DNA of 64,000 nucleotides from contig NZ_KE150421.1 in assembly GCF_000411295.1 (NCBI RefSeq), positions 2,211,589 to 2,275,588 on the forward strand. Direction: 5' to 3'. Of the stretch, positions 16,543 to 25,977 are shown one piece after another. The first letter of the stretch is position 1. Every line of letters starts with the position of its first letter. Both the position numbers and the translations under genes were made by a program. Source of the DNA: Paenisporosarcina sp. HGH0030. Its GTDB lineage: Bacteria > Bacillota > Bacilli > Bacillales_A > Planococcaceae. The notes beneath the pieces were generated by a model. The model saw only the letters and a program-made list of their open reading frames with translations, made no database searches and was not told where the DNA came from.

Positions 16543-19500
16543 TTATGGTGTTTTGCTGAATGTTTCTTGTAGGATTAGATATGATTGTTTCAAACGCTCG
16601 CTTGAATAAGGTAGCTCCCATGCTTCCCACCGATAGCGAGACACTTCATCGACACTAATGCTAGTTGAGGTGCTTGAAGGGAAAGTCTGGATTACTTGAC
16701 CCTGATTGTCCGTCACTCCAAGGGCGATTCCAATATCATCGATTTGCTGCTTGGCATCCATGCCATCGACGTATACATCACCAAAAACTTCTTTGGAACT
16801 AGGATCTTTAATATTCAACAATAGCCACGGTATGCGAATTTCCATCACACCTGTTGATGGATCGACATAATAATCTGCTAAGGAGTCATAATCCGGTGAA
16901 TCAGGATTGGAATTTCCAAAACGCATTTTCCCAGTCTCATATGAAGAAAACGGGAACGACTCTCCTGTATCCGGTCTTGTAATGCCTTTATTAAGCGGTA
17001 AGCGGATTTCATTGAACAAACCACTGTTTTTAGTAGGTTTTGTTGTTGCTGAATCCATCATATTTAGTTCAATTCCGTATTGATAGTAGAAAACGTCGTA
17101 GTAAGCATCTACTTTCATTCTTGCCTCTTCTGTGGACTGGATAGATAACCAGAAATCAGCAAATGGCTGATTAAAAGTAACATCTCCCAATTCATCTACA
17201 CGATCATTTCCACTGCCAGGATTAACGTCAAACAGCAATTGCGGTTTGGTGTTTTTCAGCCAATCCGTCCCAGGTTTGCCGTCAATCCTCACATATAGAA
17301 AACGTTCATCACTAGTGGCATAAAGTGCAGTAATCGGCCCTTTTCCAGACTGGTACATCGGGTCTGCATCTGCCCAATCCTCTATATCGCCATCTGTTTT
17401 TATGAGCATACGATCAAAATTCAGGAGACCAAAATTCTGTTCATTCGTTTGTGCATTTGACCAAAATGGACGGCGATCTGCATTGTCTAAATCCATGGTA
17501 TTCCACGTTCTCTTAAACCATTCATCTTGCCAAGTAAACACAAGACCACCCATCATGCCTTCTTGAATAATATCCTCATAAAGACTAGAAAGGTAGTTAC
17601 CTTGCTCTTGCTCGGTATGAAAGCCTTGGTTCCATCCAAATGGATTCACATGTGTAAGTCCACGTGATGCAGGAAGTCCAAATTCTGCAATAAGTACAGG
17701 CATTTTATGGGACGCTTTTAAATCATGTAAATAACCCGCATAGTTATTTTTCTCTCCCCGGTGGTCAATATACTCAGTGTACCGTTCCTCCAAATTTAAA
17801 AAATCTGGATAGTATGGATAGACGTGATAGGAAGCAAACATTCCTGGCATTGAAAGATTTTCTTTATAATGCATATGGTTTGGATCGACACTTGCCAAAT
17901 CCTCCTGTTCCAAAGGTTCAGCTGGTTGTTCTATATTGTCGGTCGAGACCCAGTTAGTAAAGCTCATCGGTCTCGTCCATTTATACGTTTCCGCTTCATA
18001 CACAGTCAATTGATCCATTTGCTGGGCTATCCATAATTCAAATCCAACGGCATTGGTTGTTTGAATATATTCCCCATTATATTGGTCCATTCCCTTGTAT
18101 TTCGTTGCCATATTATCCACCATGAATGGATACCATTCAATCCCAATCATCCACCCAATCACATACGGCGAAATATCGGCTTTATAAGTCCCATAAGCAT
18201 GGCCAGGTTCTTTTGCAACTTCGGCATTTCCATGAATCACATCAGTAATTTTCTGGAATTCTTTTTGGAAACGATCCGTGATTTCCGGTGTAAATGCATC
18301 GAGTGTTTCTTCCAAAGGTGCTTCATCAACCCATACCCCATGAAATACATAGAGCGGCTTTTCATGAGATTCATTGTATTCCTTCAATGCTTCATAAAAA
18401 GCAGGGGGATGAAGCGTGTAAATTCGTATGGTATTGGCATTCATTTCTCCAATTTGTTTAAACCATCTTGCATACTCACCTTTTGTAATAGCTGCTTCCC
18501 CAGGGAAAGTTCCCGGTTTCCCCATTCCGATATTGACGCCTTTAACCGTTAATGTCTTCCATTCCCCATTTGTATATACGTCAAAACGATCGCCATTTAC
18601 TTTGGCTGAGTAATTCAGACCAAGTTCATTTTGAAGAACAGCAGGTTTATGTATCAATTGTTTGTCTTTGCTATCAGCGTCTTTCACATCTTCCAAAAGT
18701 ACTTTCATCATTGGGACGTATGTTTTCCAAAAGAAGCTTTGTTCAGGGTAAACAAAATCGAAGGTAAACCATTCTTTTATTTTTGTCATTCCACTATATT
18801 GATAGATTGAAGGAATATCATTCGTGTCTACGAAATCACCTGCAAAATAGTACGAACTTGTTGCATCCTGTTTCTTTTCAATTACTGCCGGAAAACGGGA
18901 TGGAATTCCCCATTCGTCAAGCAATGCTTGTCCCTGTTTATTTACAGGGAGTTCGAAATAAGCCAATACATTATTTTCATCCACAGCTTCGGTTATATCA
19001 AACCAATACCTGTATGGAGATTCTCCGTCCAAGTTAAATTTCTTCTCGCCATTTTGTGTAAACCTCAAGTTAATGGATGCTTCTTCGACATCGCCATTTT
19101 CAAGTGACAATACACGGACCATTTCTGTATTCTCTTCAATGAACACAAGGCCTTCTCCTGCAAATGACCACTTTTGATTGCCAGCCGCTTCATAGGAGTC
19201 AACTAGCCATTGTGGTATTTCCCCGTTGTCATTGGACAATTCTTTAAAGTAGCGGCCAGTCCACCCTTTTTGCTCAAACCCTAAATATTTAGATACTTCC
19301 TTCCGCACTAAAGGTTCCGTCGGTGATGAGATTGAATTAAACTCCATGATCAATGGTACATCATTTTGATCAACAGCCTGTTGAATTGACGTCCACTCAC
19401 CAGAGCTTAAGCCTCCCTCGATTTTATCACTCCGTTTCTCTTTCTCGGATTCATAGATTCCATAAGTGTCTGCGACGTAAATCATATCAGCAGAACTTAA

Positions 19501-19776
19501 ATCCTCAGGCAATCCACGTACACTTTCACTTTTGCCATCAAAGGTCACTCCAGCATAGTCTTCCTTTTCACTATAGGAATCTCCATTCGTTTTATTAATA
19601 TGGGTATGGTTAAGCAACCATGTCAGACCTTTATGTTCACGCAAATCCCCGTTCGGAACGGTCTTATCCAGAATAACAATATCCAAATTTTGTGCATGCC
19701 GTTCTTCCCATAGCCATACGGCAAGCGGCAATAGCAGGACAAAAAGAAATAAGACAATCCACTTTATAAATCTCAT
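16543..19776 (-). CDS. Membrane-anchored glycoside hydrolase-like protein, 1077 aa
   Basis: A large exported protein with an N-terminal signal-anchor (WIVLFLFVLLLPLAVWLW). A TIM-barrel of the GH-A clan type occupies about residues 400-790, starting at VKGVNIGMGKPG; candidate acid/base and nucleophile glutamates lie in IGWMIGIEWYPF and LIAEFGLPASRG. N-terminal (40-380) and C-terminal (800-1070) regions look like beta-rich accessory domains. Family number not assigned. It converges on the polysaccharide synthase operon across a shared terminator, so trimming or releasing that polymer is a plausible role. Ribosome site is weak; ATG 19776 chosen because the hydrophobic anchor follows at once. Confidence 0.75.
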   Translation of the reverse strand: MRFIKWIVLFLFVLLLPLAVWLWEERHAQNLDIVILDKTVPNGDLREHKGLTWLLNHTHINKTNGDSYSEKEDYAGVTFDGKSESVRGLPEDLSSADMIYVADTYGIYESEKEKRSDKIEGGLSSGEWTSIQQAVDQNDVPLIMEFNSISSPTEPLVRKEVSKYLGFEQKGWTGRYFKELSNDNGEIPQWLVDSYEAAGNQKWSFAGEGLVFIEENTEMVRVLSLENGDVEEASINLRFTQNGEKKFNLDGESPYRYWFDITEAVDENNVLAYFELPVNKQGQALLDEWGIPSRFPAVIEKKQDATSSYYFAGDFVDTNDIPSIYQYSGMTKIKEWFTFDFVYPEQSFFWKTYVPMMKVLLEDVKDADSKDKQLIHKPAVLQNELGLNYSAKVNGDRFDVYTNGEWKTLTVKGVNIGMGKPGTFPGEAAITKGEYARWFKQIGEMNANTIRIYTLHPPAFYEALKEYNESHEKPLYVFHGVWVDEAPLEETLDAFTPEITDRFQKEFQKITDVIHGNAEVAKEPGHAYGTYKADISPYVIGWMIGIEWYPFMVDNMATKYKGMDQYNGEYIQTTNAVGFELWIAQQMDQLTVYEAETYKWTRPMSFTNWVSTDNIEQPAEPLEQEDLASVDPNHMHYKENLSMPGMFASYHVYPYYPDFLNLEERYTEYIDHRGEKNNYAGYLHDLKASHKMPVLIAEFGLPASRGLTHVNPFGWNQGFHTEQEQGNYLSSLYEDIIQEGMMGGLVFTWQDEWFKRTWNTMDLDNADRRPFWSNAQTNEQNFGLLNFDRMLIKTDGDIEDWADADPMYQSGKGPITALYATSDERFLYVRIDGKPGTDWLKNTKPQLLFDVNPGSGNDRVDELGDVTFNQPFADFWLSIQSTEEARMKVDAYYDVFYYQYGIELNMMDSATTKPTKNSGLFNEIRLPLNKGITRPDTGESFPFSSYETGKMRFGNSNPDSPDYDSLADYYVDPSTGVMEIRIPWLLLNIKDPSSKEVFGDVYVDGMDAKQQIDDIGIALGVTDNQGQVIQTFPSSTSTSISVDEVSRYRWEAWELPYSSERLKQSYLILQETFSKTP

Positions 19777-19849
19777 ATAACCGCACCAACTCTCAATTTA
19801 TAGAATCTGCAATTCACTTACCCTTTCATTCCATCTAAAGAAGAAACCG

Positions 19850-19885
19850 AAAAAGAAGCCTCTGCTCTCAGAGGATCAGGGCTTC
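19850..19885 (-). terminator. Leader terminator upstream of the glycoside hydrolase gene
   Basis: On the minus strand GAAGCC...GGCTTC encloses an inner CTCTG-type stem and is followed by TTTTTC, 75 bases before the start codon. This position suggests attenuation of the 1077-aa gene, but I do not recognise a riboswitch family in the roughly 150 bases ahead of it. The remaining 19886-20368 holds nothing else I can name. Confidence 0.5.
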
Positions 19886-20368
19886 CGGGTAGTTTACTAA
19901 GAATTTTCGTTTCTTCATTCCTTGACCATATTTACTATTCAAGATTATCCCCTAATAATTAGGAAACTTCTGCGAGCAACTCTCGAAATTGATAAATAGA
20001 TATCCTCCATATAACAATACTGAAACAAAGAATCACATTAATGACCATCGTGCAAAACATATAGATAAACGTGTCCGAAGACTGTTCGGGAAATCATTAC
20101 ATTAAGCTCCAAACTAATTTCCAATATTCACTAAAGATTCTAACATACAAAAGGAACTTAAGAGTACGTTGTTCCAATAAAAACAAATTAACGATGCAGG
20201 AACAAAGGTTTCTCGCAAATTCTATTTTTTGATAAAGCTTCAAATAATCGAAATATGAGATTGGATTTAATAAAACATACAGCTATAGGGATGCCTCGCA
20301 TAGAAATGACTGAGCGACCGCACACCGACGAAAACAAAACCTTTTCTACTTTTTTCATTCAATTGTAG

Positions 20369-22696
20369 TTAATAAGCTGAATTCGGAAATTCAAGTAAAA
20401 ATGGAGTGGGTTCTCCCAGGCTATAGAGTTGTAAGTGATGCATTGCTCGCGTGCAAACGGTATAGAAGACGCGGCGCAAGCTTTCGTCTCCATAGACATG
20501 CGTTGATGCATCGTACACAATGACCGCTTCAAATTCAATGCCTTTTGATAAGTACGACGGAATGACAACAACCACTTGTTCGTATTCCATAGAGCCCGTC
20601 GTCATCAATTTCAAGCCAGGAACAGTAGATAACCCTTCATAGGCATGACTACTTTCCTCAACGGATTTACAAATGATTGCAATACTCTGGTAGCCACACT
20701 CTTGCAACTGCTCTACATTCCTGATGATGTGTTGATGAAGTTCTTCTGTACTGTGTACTCGTTCTAAGCGAGGGCTCTCTCCTTCGCGTTCAAATGGAAT
20801 AATTCGATCACCGTTTGGTATAAGTTTTCTGGTGAAGTCGACGATCGGCTTTGTCGAACGATAGCTTCGGGCTAGATAAATGACCGTTGTTTCGTTGGGT
20901 CCGTACAAATCCAATAGAGACTGGAAATCATTCGTTTGACGAGCATGCGCAAAAATCGCTTGATTAAAGTCACCCAGCACCGTCATTCGCGCGGCAGGAA
21001 ATATGCGTTTGATAAATCCAAACTGAAAAGGCGAATAGTCTTGCGCTTCATCTATCACAACTTGTTTAATGGAACGATTAGTCTGGAATCCAAGAATCAA
21101 CTCTTTTAAATAGACGTACGGTGTCGCATCTTCATACAACAGGTTACCTTCATCGAGCGCTTCACATGTTCGTTCACAAATTGCCGGCCAGTCTTGAGGC
21201 AACTCGTATGATGAGAAGCTCCGCATGTTTGTAGGGTTTCCAAAAAGCTGTCTGTAAAGTTGTTTGATATCCACAAACTGAAACGCTCGAATTCGTTTTC
21301 GCAAAGTGTTGAGTTTTTGACGGACGATTAACTGCGCGAGTGCTTTTGGGCTCATGTCGTAATCCGCCATCGTCTCTCTTTCATAGCCATGTTTCTTGGC
21401 TAAGTACCGATGCGCTTTATGATAGTCATCATTACTTAACGAGTCCATTTTTTCTTGGACCCACGGTTTTTGCCACTCTTCTTTCGCCACTTGAGCTATT
21501 TGTTCAATCAGCCAGTCCCTTAATTTCTCGATTCGATTGAGGAGCCGAAGTGACGTGTGGTGCTCATAAAATCGATCTTCCATTTGCTTTGCGCTCACCA
21601 TGAGTTTTCCGCGAAAGCGAAGATCCTGGAAACACATACCAGCGTTTTCCAAAGAACTGTGATAGGTATTGATGGCATCAAAATAATCTGTTGAAGCTTT
21701 CCATTCAATACTGGCCAATCGCGTGTAGTAGGAAGGATCTTTCGTTTTTGTGTAGACATATTCTAATTGATCGAATGGATTCTCGACTTGAAATTGTTGA
21801 TCGAGCCGTTGATGCAGATATTGTTGAAAAGTCACTTGGTGCATGTTTACTTCTCCGAGTTCTGGAAGCACATTGGCGACGTAGCTGTTAAACATGGAAT
21901 TTGGGGAAAATAAAATGATTTGATCGCTCGTCAGACTATCTCGATAGTGGTATAGCAAATAAGCAATTCGTTGCAGCGCGACCGATGTCTTGCCACTCCC
22001 AGCTGCACCATGCACAATTAACAATTTCCCGTGGTCATGACGAACAATTTGGTTTTGCTCCTGTTGAATGGTGGCGACAATTGAATGCATCTGCTTATCA
22101 GTGCCTTTTCCAAGCACTTGTTGCAAAATCTCATCACCAATTGTTAGAGTTGTGTCAAGTATCGATTCCAACGTGCCATCACGAATTATATATTGCCACT
22201 TTTTTTCTAATTCCCCTTCAATGTAGTCTCCTGGAATCGTATATTTCGCAGGACCCGGCTGATAATCGTAATACACGCTCGAGATCGGTGCTCGCCAGTC
22301 GTAAATGAGAAGATCATCTCCACTTGCGTCTTTAAGTGTGGAGATGCCGATGTAGATTTGTTCAGGCGAGGATGTGCCGTCTTCTAAAAAATCAATTCGA
22401 CCGAAATAAGGGATTTTTTGCATACGCTGGAGTGTAGCTAAACGTTTTGATGTATGGCGATGCAAGCTTTGACTGACAGCTAACGCTTCTGCTTCTTGAC
22501 GCAAACCAATAATCGTTTCTAAATAATCATCAAATGAATCTGTACTTACTTTCACTTCGTCCCAAAAATGCTTCCGAATGTTGATGACTTCTTTTTTTCG
22601 TCGTGACGTATCTCCATCAAGTGTCTGCATTTCGTTTGAGATGACGTCCATAACATGGTCCAATCGTTGTTGTTCCTGATGCAGTTCCAGTTTCAT
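20369..22696 (-). CDS. helD: RNA polymerase recycling motor HelD (UvrD-like)
   Basis: A 775-aa superfamily 1 ATPase. The N-terminal 200 residues form the HelD-type arm (long coiled-coil, then YFGRIDF and LIYDWRAPISSVYYD). Walker A is GAAGSGKT at about residue 230; later motifs are VVIDEAQDYSPFQFGF, LGDFNQAIF and the C-terminal VYDASTHVYGDESLRRVFYTVCTRA. HelD frees stalled RNA polymerase from DNA. Length and order match Bacillus HelD. ATG 22696 follows AAGGGG at 8 bases. Confidence 0.9.
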   Translation of the reverse strand: MKLELHQEQQRLDHVMDVISNEMQTLDGDTSRRKKEVINIRKHFWDEVKVSTDSFDDYLETIIGLRQEAEALAVSQSLHRHTSKRLATLQRMQKIPYFGRIDFLEDGTSSPEQIYIGISTLKDASGDDLLIYDWRAPISSVYYDYQPGPAKYTIPGDYIEGELEKKWQYIIRDGTLESILDTTLTIGDEILQQVLGKGTDKQMHSIVATIQQEQNQIVRHDHGKLLIVHGAAGSGKTSVALQRIAYLLYHYRDSLTSDQIILFSPNSMFNSYVANVLPELGEVNMHQVTFQQYLHQRLDQQFQVENPFDQLEYVYTKTKDPSYYTRLASIEWKASTDYFDAINTYHSSLENAGMCFQDLRFRGKLMVSAKQMEDRFYEHHTSLRLLNRIEKLRDWLIEQIAQVAKEEWQKPWVQEKMDSLSNDDYHKAHRYLAKKHGYERETMADYDMSPKALAQLIVRQKLNTLRKRIRAFQFVDIKQLYRQLFGNPTNMRSFSSYELPQDWPAICERTCEALDEGNLLYEDATPYVYLKELILGFQTNRSIKQVVIDEAQDYSPFQFGFIKRIFPAARMTVLGDFNQAIFAHARQTNDFQSLLDLYGPNETTVIYLARSYRSTKPIVDFTRKLIPNGDRIIPFEREGESPRLERVHSTEELHQHIIRNVEQLQECGYQSIAIICKSVEESSHAYEGLSTVPGLKLMTTGSMEYEQVVVVIPSYLSKGIEFEAVIVYDASTHVYGDESLRRVFYTVCTRAMHHLQLYSLGEPTPFLLEFPNSAY

Positions 22697-22730
22697 CGCA
22701 ATCGCCCCTTAAAAAGTTTAATCAAAACGC

Positions 22731-22779
22731 TTGACTATTGACGAATTGGTATTGTATACTTATAGTAAGGAATACTATA
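22731..22779 (+). promoter_or_regulatory. Promoter with palindromic operator, no gene behind it
   Basis: TTGACT (22731-22736), 18-base spacer, TATACT (22755-22760), followed at once by the perfect palindrome TATAGTA-AGGAA-TACTATA (22761-22779). No plus-strand gene follows before the terminator at 22873. Confidence 0.6.
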
Positions 22780-22907
22780 TCAATTCGAAAATTTAAGCAT
22801 ATCTATATAACTGTATCATATTTAATAAAACCTGTCACTAGTCGAAACGCTCTTGCGGCTCGATTTCTATAGAAAAAACGACCTTGATCCTCAAGGTCGT
22901 TTTTTTA
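22780..22907 (+). ncRNA. Candidate small RNA or remnant transcript
   Basis: About 130 bases lie between the orphan promoter and a strong terminator (ACGACCTTGA / TCAAGGTCGT plus seven T, 22873-22907). No ORF with a ribosome site is visible inside. It could be a small RNA, or the leftover ends of a deleted gene. Low certainty. Confidence 0.3.
22873..22907. terminator. Bidirectional terminator
   Basis: AAAAAACGACCTTGA / TCAAGGTCGTTTTTTT with a short loop. Confidence 0.85.
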
Positions 22908-22985
22908 TTTTTATTGAATTGTTGTGAAATTTTGATTGAACATATATCAAGGCTATCTGAGATAAACCCTGCTATCCATATAACT

Positions 22986-23549
22986 TTAAACCTTCAATAA
23001 TCCTCTAAACCCTCTCGCAGCATAATACGAATCGGCTCCATTGTGATACACAAAGACCGTGTCATAGCGACGATCACAGAACAGTGCGCCGCCGAGTTTG
23101 CGGATATTGTCTGGCGTTTGGATCCAACTGGATGTCTTGGTGTCAAATTCGCCAAGCGTCTGGAGGTGTCGGTACCGTTCTTCGGTTAACAATTCAATGC
23201 CCATTTCCGACGCTACGTCTAACGCGGTATTTTCAGGTTTGAATTTTTTGCGTGCTTCGAGGGCTGCGCGGTCGTAGCAGAGACTTCTGCGCTCTTTCGG
23301 ACTTTCTTTGGCACAGTCGCAGAAAAGGTACTCGACAGCTTCTTCATCGTAGCCGATGACATCCGGTTCCCCGCCAGTTCGTTCCATTTCGTTAAGGGAC
23401 CAAAGCTTTTCCGGACTGTCTTCTAGCTTGGCTTGCACGTCCTGCCAGTTGACTCCTTCATGGCGTTCTGTGTGTTTTTCAAAGCGTTTCTGTAGTGTTT
23501 CGAGTAATTTGTTTTGCTCTTCAGTTGATAAGTTTTTGGTTGGGCTCAA
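22986..23549 (-). CDS. DUF4256-family protein
   Basis: A 187-aa cytoplasmic protein recognised as DUF4256: GGEPDVIGYDEEAVEYLFCDCAKESPKERRSLCYDR in the middle, GGALFCDRRYDTVFVYHNGADSYYAARGFRG at the C-terminus. Function unknown. TTG 23549 is used as start, with AAAGGAG 9 bases upstream. Stands alone on the minus strand. Confidence 0.88.
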   Translation of the reverse strand: MSPTKNLSTEEQNKLLETLQKRFEKHTERHEGVNWQDVQAKLEDSPEKLWSLNEMERTGGEPDVIGYDEEAVEYLFCDCAKESPKERRSLCYDRAALEARKKFKPENTALDVASEMGIELLTEERYRHLQTLGEFDTKTSSWIQTPDNIRKLGGALFCDRRYDTVFVYHNGADSYYAARGFRGLLKV

Positions 23550-23812
23550 CGCTCTTCTCTCCTTTATCGAGTTTCTAGTATTTATGTTATAGCGTTTTTA
23601 CTTTTTTCACAAATTGGTATCTTTTTTTCTGCACTTTAAGATTTTAGAATCGTACTCATCCATTAAAAATCCAGTCTATAGAAAACCGATTTTCCTGCAG
23701 GTTTTTGTTTGACCATCTTTCGGTGCCACCCACGTGGATTTAAAGCCCCATTTTACCCCTTATTTATTGAATTGGAACAAAAATGTGATAGACGTTAAAA
23801 TTTTAGAAGCTA

Positions 23813-23962
23813 CTACTTCACTTTCCGATAAGCCCTTCGCTCTGCATACTCACTACAAGCAACACAGACGTTCAACACATCATTGCGATCATTGCGATAT
23901 TTCAGTAATGGACTAATTTTTCGTTTACAAATTGCACAAGGCTTTTTAAAAAACCCAAACAT
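23813..23962 (-). CDS. Small zinc-ribbon-like protein, 49 aa
   Basis: A short ORF starting MFGFFKKPCAIC and carrying two CxxC pairs, CAIC (9-12) and CVAC (33-36), 20 residues apart, followed by a basic tail RRAYRKVK. This pattern suits a single zinc ribbon. AGAGGGAT lies about 6 bases before ATG 23962. Not recognised as a named family; the pairing of cysteines and the ribosome site support it being real. Confidence 0.6.
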   Translation of the reverse strand: MFGFFKKPCAICKRKISPLLKYRNDRNDVLNVCVACSEYAERRAYRKVK

Positions 23963-23997
23963 TTATATCCCTCTTTCGTTTAGTTTTACAAAATTCG

Positions 23998-24378
23998 TTA
24001 GGTTTTCGATCGGAACCCTGGCACGATAAACCATATTTCACCAACCTGCTCATTTAATTCGTTGTACTCTGCCACAGTACCATTGTGTAACTCAATCAAA
24101 TTCTCATAATTTTTCCGATAAGCCTCTAAACCTGCGACCATCACTTTCTGTGAGCGTAGTTCCAAATCTTTAAAATATGTTGTCACATTCATTTCCTTTT
24201 CGTTTAATGCTACTTCTGTTGATTTAAGTTCCGTAGTATATGAATCCATCATTCTTTTTAACATAAGCATTCGGTCATGTTCTTGCTTTTCACTAAAGTA
24301 TTGAAAACCTACAAATACTAGATTAATCACTATGTAAATGCCAACAATAGACCCAACCAACTTTGCAATCGAATTCAT
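23998..24378 (-). CDS. Small membrane-anchored coiled-coil protein, 126 aa
   Basis: Not recognised. One N-terminal membrane helix (about residues 5-24, VGSIVGIYIVINLVFVGF) and then a mostly helical, charged domain likely outside the membrane (residues 30-110). ATG 24378 follows GAGGTG. It lies 35 bases upstream of the 49-aa zinc-ribbon gene on the same strand, so the two are probably co-transcribed. Confidence 0.65.
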   Translation of the reverse strand: MNSIAKLVGSIVGIYIVINLVFVGFQYFSEKQEHDRMLMLKRMMDSYTTELKSTEVALNEKEMNVTTYFKDLELRSQKVMVAGLEAYRKNYENLIELHNGTVAEYNELNEQVGEIWFIVPGFRSKT

Positions 24379-24554
24379 TTTACACCTCACGACAATTTAC
24401 CAAACTTCCCCTCTATTATAATTGTGAAATCTAGAAACTTTTGTCGATTCTTGTCTATAACTTTAAAAACCCTCAATTTCGTGTCAGTTCCTAGGGTAAT
24501 TATGAGATTCATATAGTAAAATAATTTATAATCATTAACTCTGGAGGTAGCCTT

Positions 24555-25883
24555 TTGACACAACATGCACAACAACTTTTATCGTTACTTGAAGACTCCA
24601 TAGAATTCGCCAAATTGAACAATCATTTTAAGAGATTCAATCCATTTAAGATTTTATCGGTGGATCAACTTGAAATACGTCATTCGAATTTCTTGGTGTG
24701 GATGTTGAATCCTAAAGGGAATCATAATCTAGGAGATTTCTTTTTAAAGAAACTTCTAGCAAAAGCTTTCGTCCATCCAAATAATCTGGAGGATCCGAAC
24801 AAACTTGCCCATCTTAATCCATTGAATTTAGTCAACCTCAATTTTCAGGATGTCATCGTCCACAAAGAACTCTTAACATCAATTAATCAACGGATCGATA
24901 TTTTGGCTGTGTCTGAAAGCAATAAAACCGTTATTCTTATTGAAAATAAGTTTTGGTCTAAAGAATCTTTTAATCAATTGAAAAATTACTTAGCGTTTGT
25001 TAACGAAAAATTCGAGGGCTATACGATTGTTCCTATATATTTAACAATGTTGGAAGACCCTCCATCGGAAGACGAATATTTAATGCTTACTTATAGGAAT
25101 ATATTAAGTACGTTGAAGGATTATGTGGTTTTGAACGAGGCCTTTATGAATGACGAAGTGCACTCATTCATTTCTTACTACATAGAAGTATTGGCAGATC
25201 AATTGGAGGAGAACGAAGAACTAAACCAATCTGCCTTGTCCATTTATCAAGACCATAAAGATGCAGTAGACCTGCTATATACTTCCGTCAATAAAAAATC
25301 TTCCATGAAAGCAGTGAATCATCAGTTGATTTCAACTGCAACAGTGGACGAAGCGGTCTTGAAAAAACTATACATGGAAAACAAGGAAGCCATCGATTAT
25401 ATCGTCAAAGTCGGCAACAGCATTATGTCCGAAGCCTTCAAAGCCTTTGCAGCTTCTAAAGGAATGGAAAGTGACAACTTCACTGCTCATCACCGTCTCC
25501 CTTCGTTCGTTGAAAAAGAATGGGCAGCAGCACATAACCGTGAAGACTTACGACAAAAGTGGTGGCTCGATCGAGGATTGATTGCCTGGTTTGCAAACAG
25601 CAATAACCGCCTCATGTTAAAAGTCGAAGTTGGCCCACTCCATCAGGAAAAACGTGTGGAACTTTTACAAGCTCTTAAAAATGAAGGCATACTAATTCGC
25701 GACATATCCTTCGAAGACGGTAAAAAATACACTGGCATTTATACCAGTTTCCTTCCTTTATCTAATTGGGAGTCAAAAGAGACAATCAGTCAGACCATGA
25801 TGAAAATGTATGAAAATACTGAGTACCAGGAACTGAATGAGCAAATTAAACGGGCATTGACTACTCTAGATTCCCAAAAATAA
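24555..25883 (+). CDS. PD-(D/E)XK nuclease-superfamily protein
   Basis: A 442-aa protein with the conserved start IRHSNFLVWMLNPKGNHNLGDFFL and a PD-(D/E)XK core: Asp115 in RIDILAV, then Glu130-Asn-Lys132 in VILIENKFWS. This matches the PDDEXK_4-type family; the C-terminal 200 residues are a separate domain. Enzymatic target unknown. TTG 24555 follows GGAGGT at about 6 bases. Convergent with the HNH protein downstream across a shared terminator; both nucleases in one place suggest, but do not show, a role in defence. Confidence 0.8.
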   Translation: MTQHAQQLLSLLEDSIEFAKLNNHFKRFNPFKILSVDQLEIRHSNFLVWMLNPKGNHNLGDFFLKKLLAKAFVHPNNLEDPNKLAHLNPLNLVNLNFQDVIVHKELLTSINQRIDILAVSESNKTVILIENKFWSKESFNQLKNYLAFVNEKFEGYTIVPIYLTMLEDPPSEDEYLMLTYRNILSTLKDYVVLNEAFMNDEVHSFISYYIEVLADQLEENEELNQSALSIYQDHKDAVDLLYTSVNKKSSMKAVNHQLISTATVDEAVLKKLYMENKEAIDYIVKVGNSIMSEAFKAFAASKGMESDNFTAHHRLPSFVEKEWAAAHNREDLRQKWWLDRGLIAWFANSNNRLMLKVEVGPLHQEKRVELLQALKNEGILIRDISFEDGKKYTGIYTSFLPLSNWESKETISQTMMKMYENTEYQELNEQIKRALTTLDSQK

Positions 25884-25908
25884 ATCCCAATTGAATTAAC
25901 TCCATATT

Positions 25909-25944
25909 AAAAACCGACTGAAGTATTTTCAGTCGGTTTCTTAA
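25909..25944. terminator. Bidirectional terminator
   Basis: AAAAACCGACTGAA / TTCAGTCGGTTTCTT hairpin between two convergent genes. Confidence 0.85.
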
Positions 25945-25977
25945 AATAAGCAGGATCAATAGTCTTTGAGCTCTAAA

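Noticed and set aside
18061-18552. 163-aa plus-strand frame
   Set aside because: Antisense to the glycoside hydrolase gene, whose protein is clearly coding.
19850-20040. c-di-GMP (GEMM) riboswitch before the glycoside hydrolase
   Set aside because: Expected from context, but the conserved GEMM core segments were not found on the minus strand.
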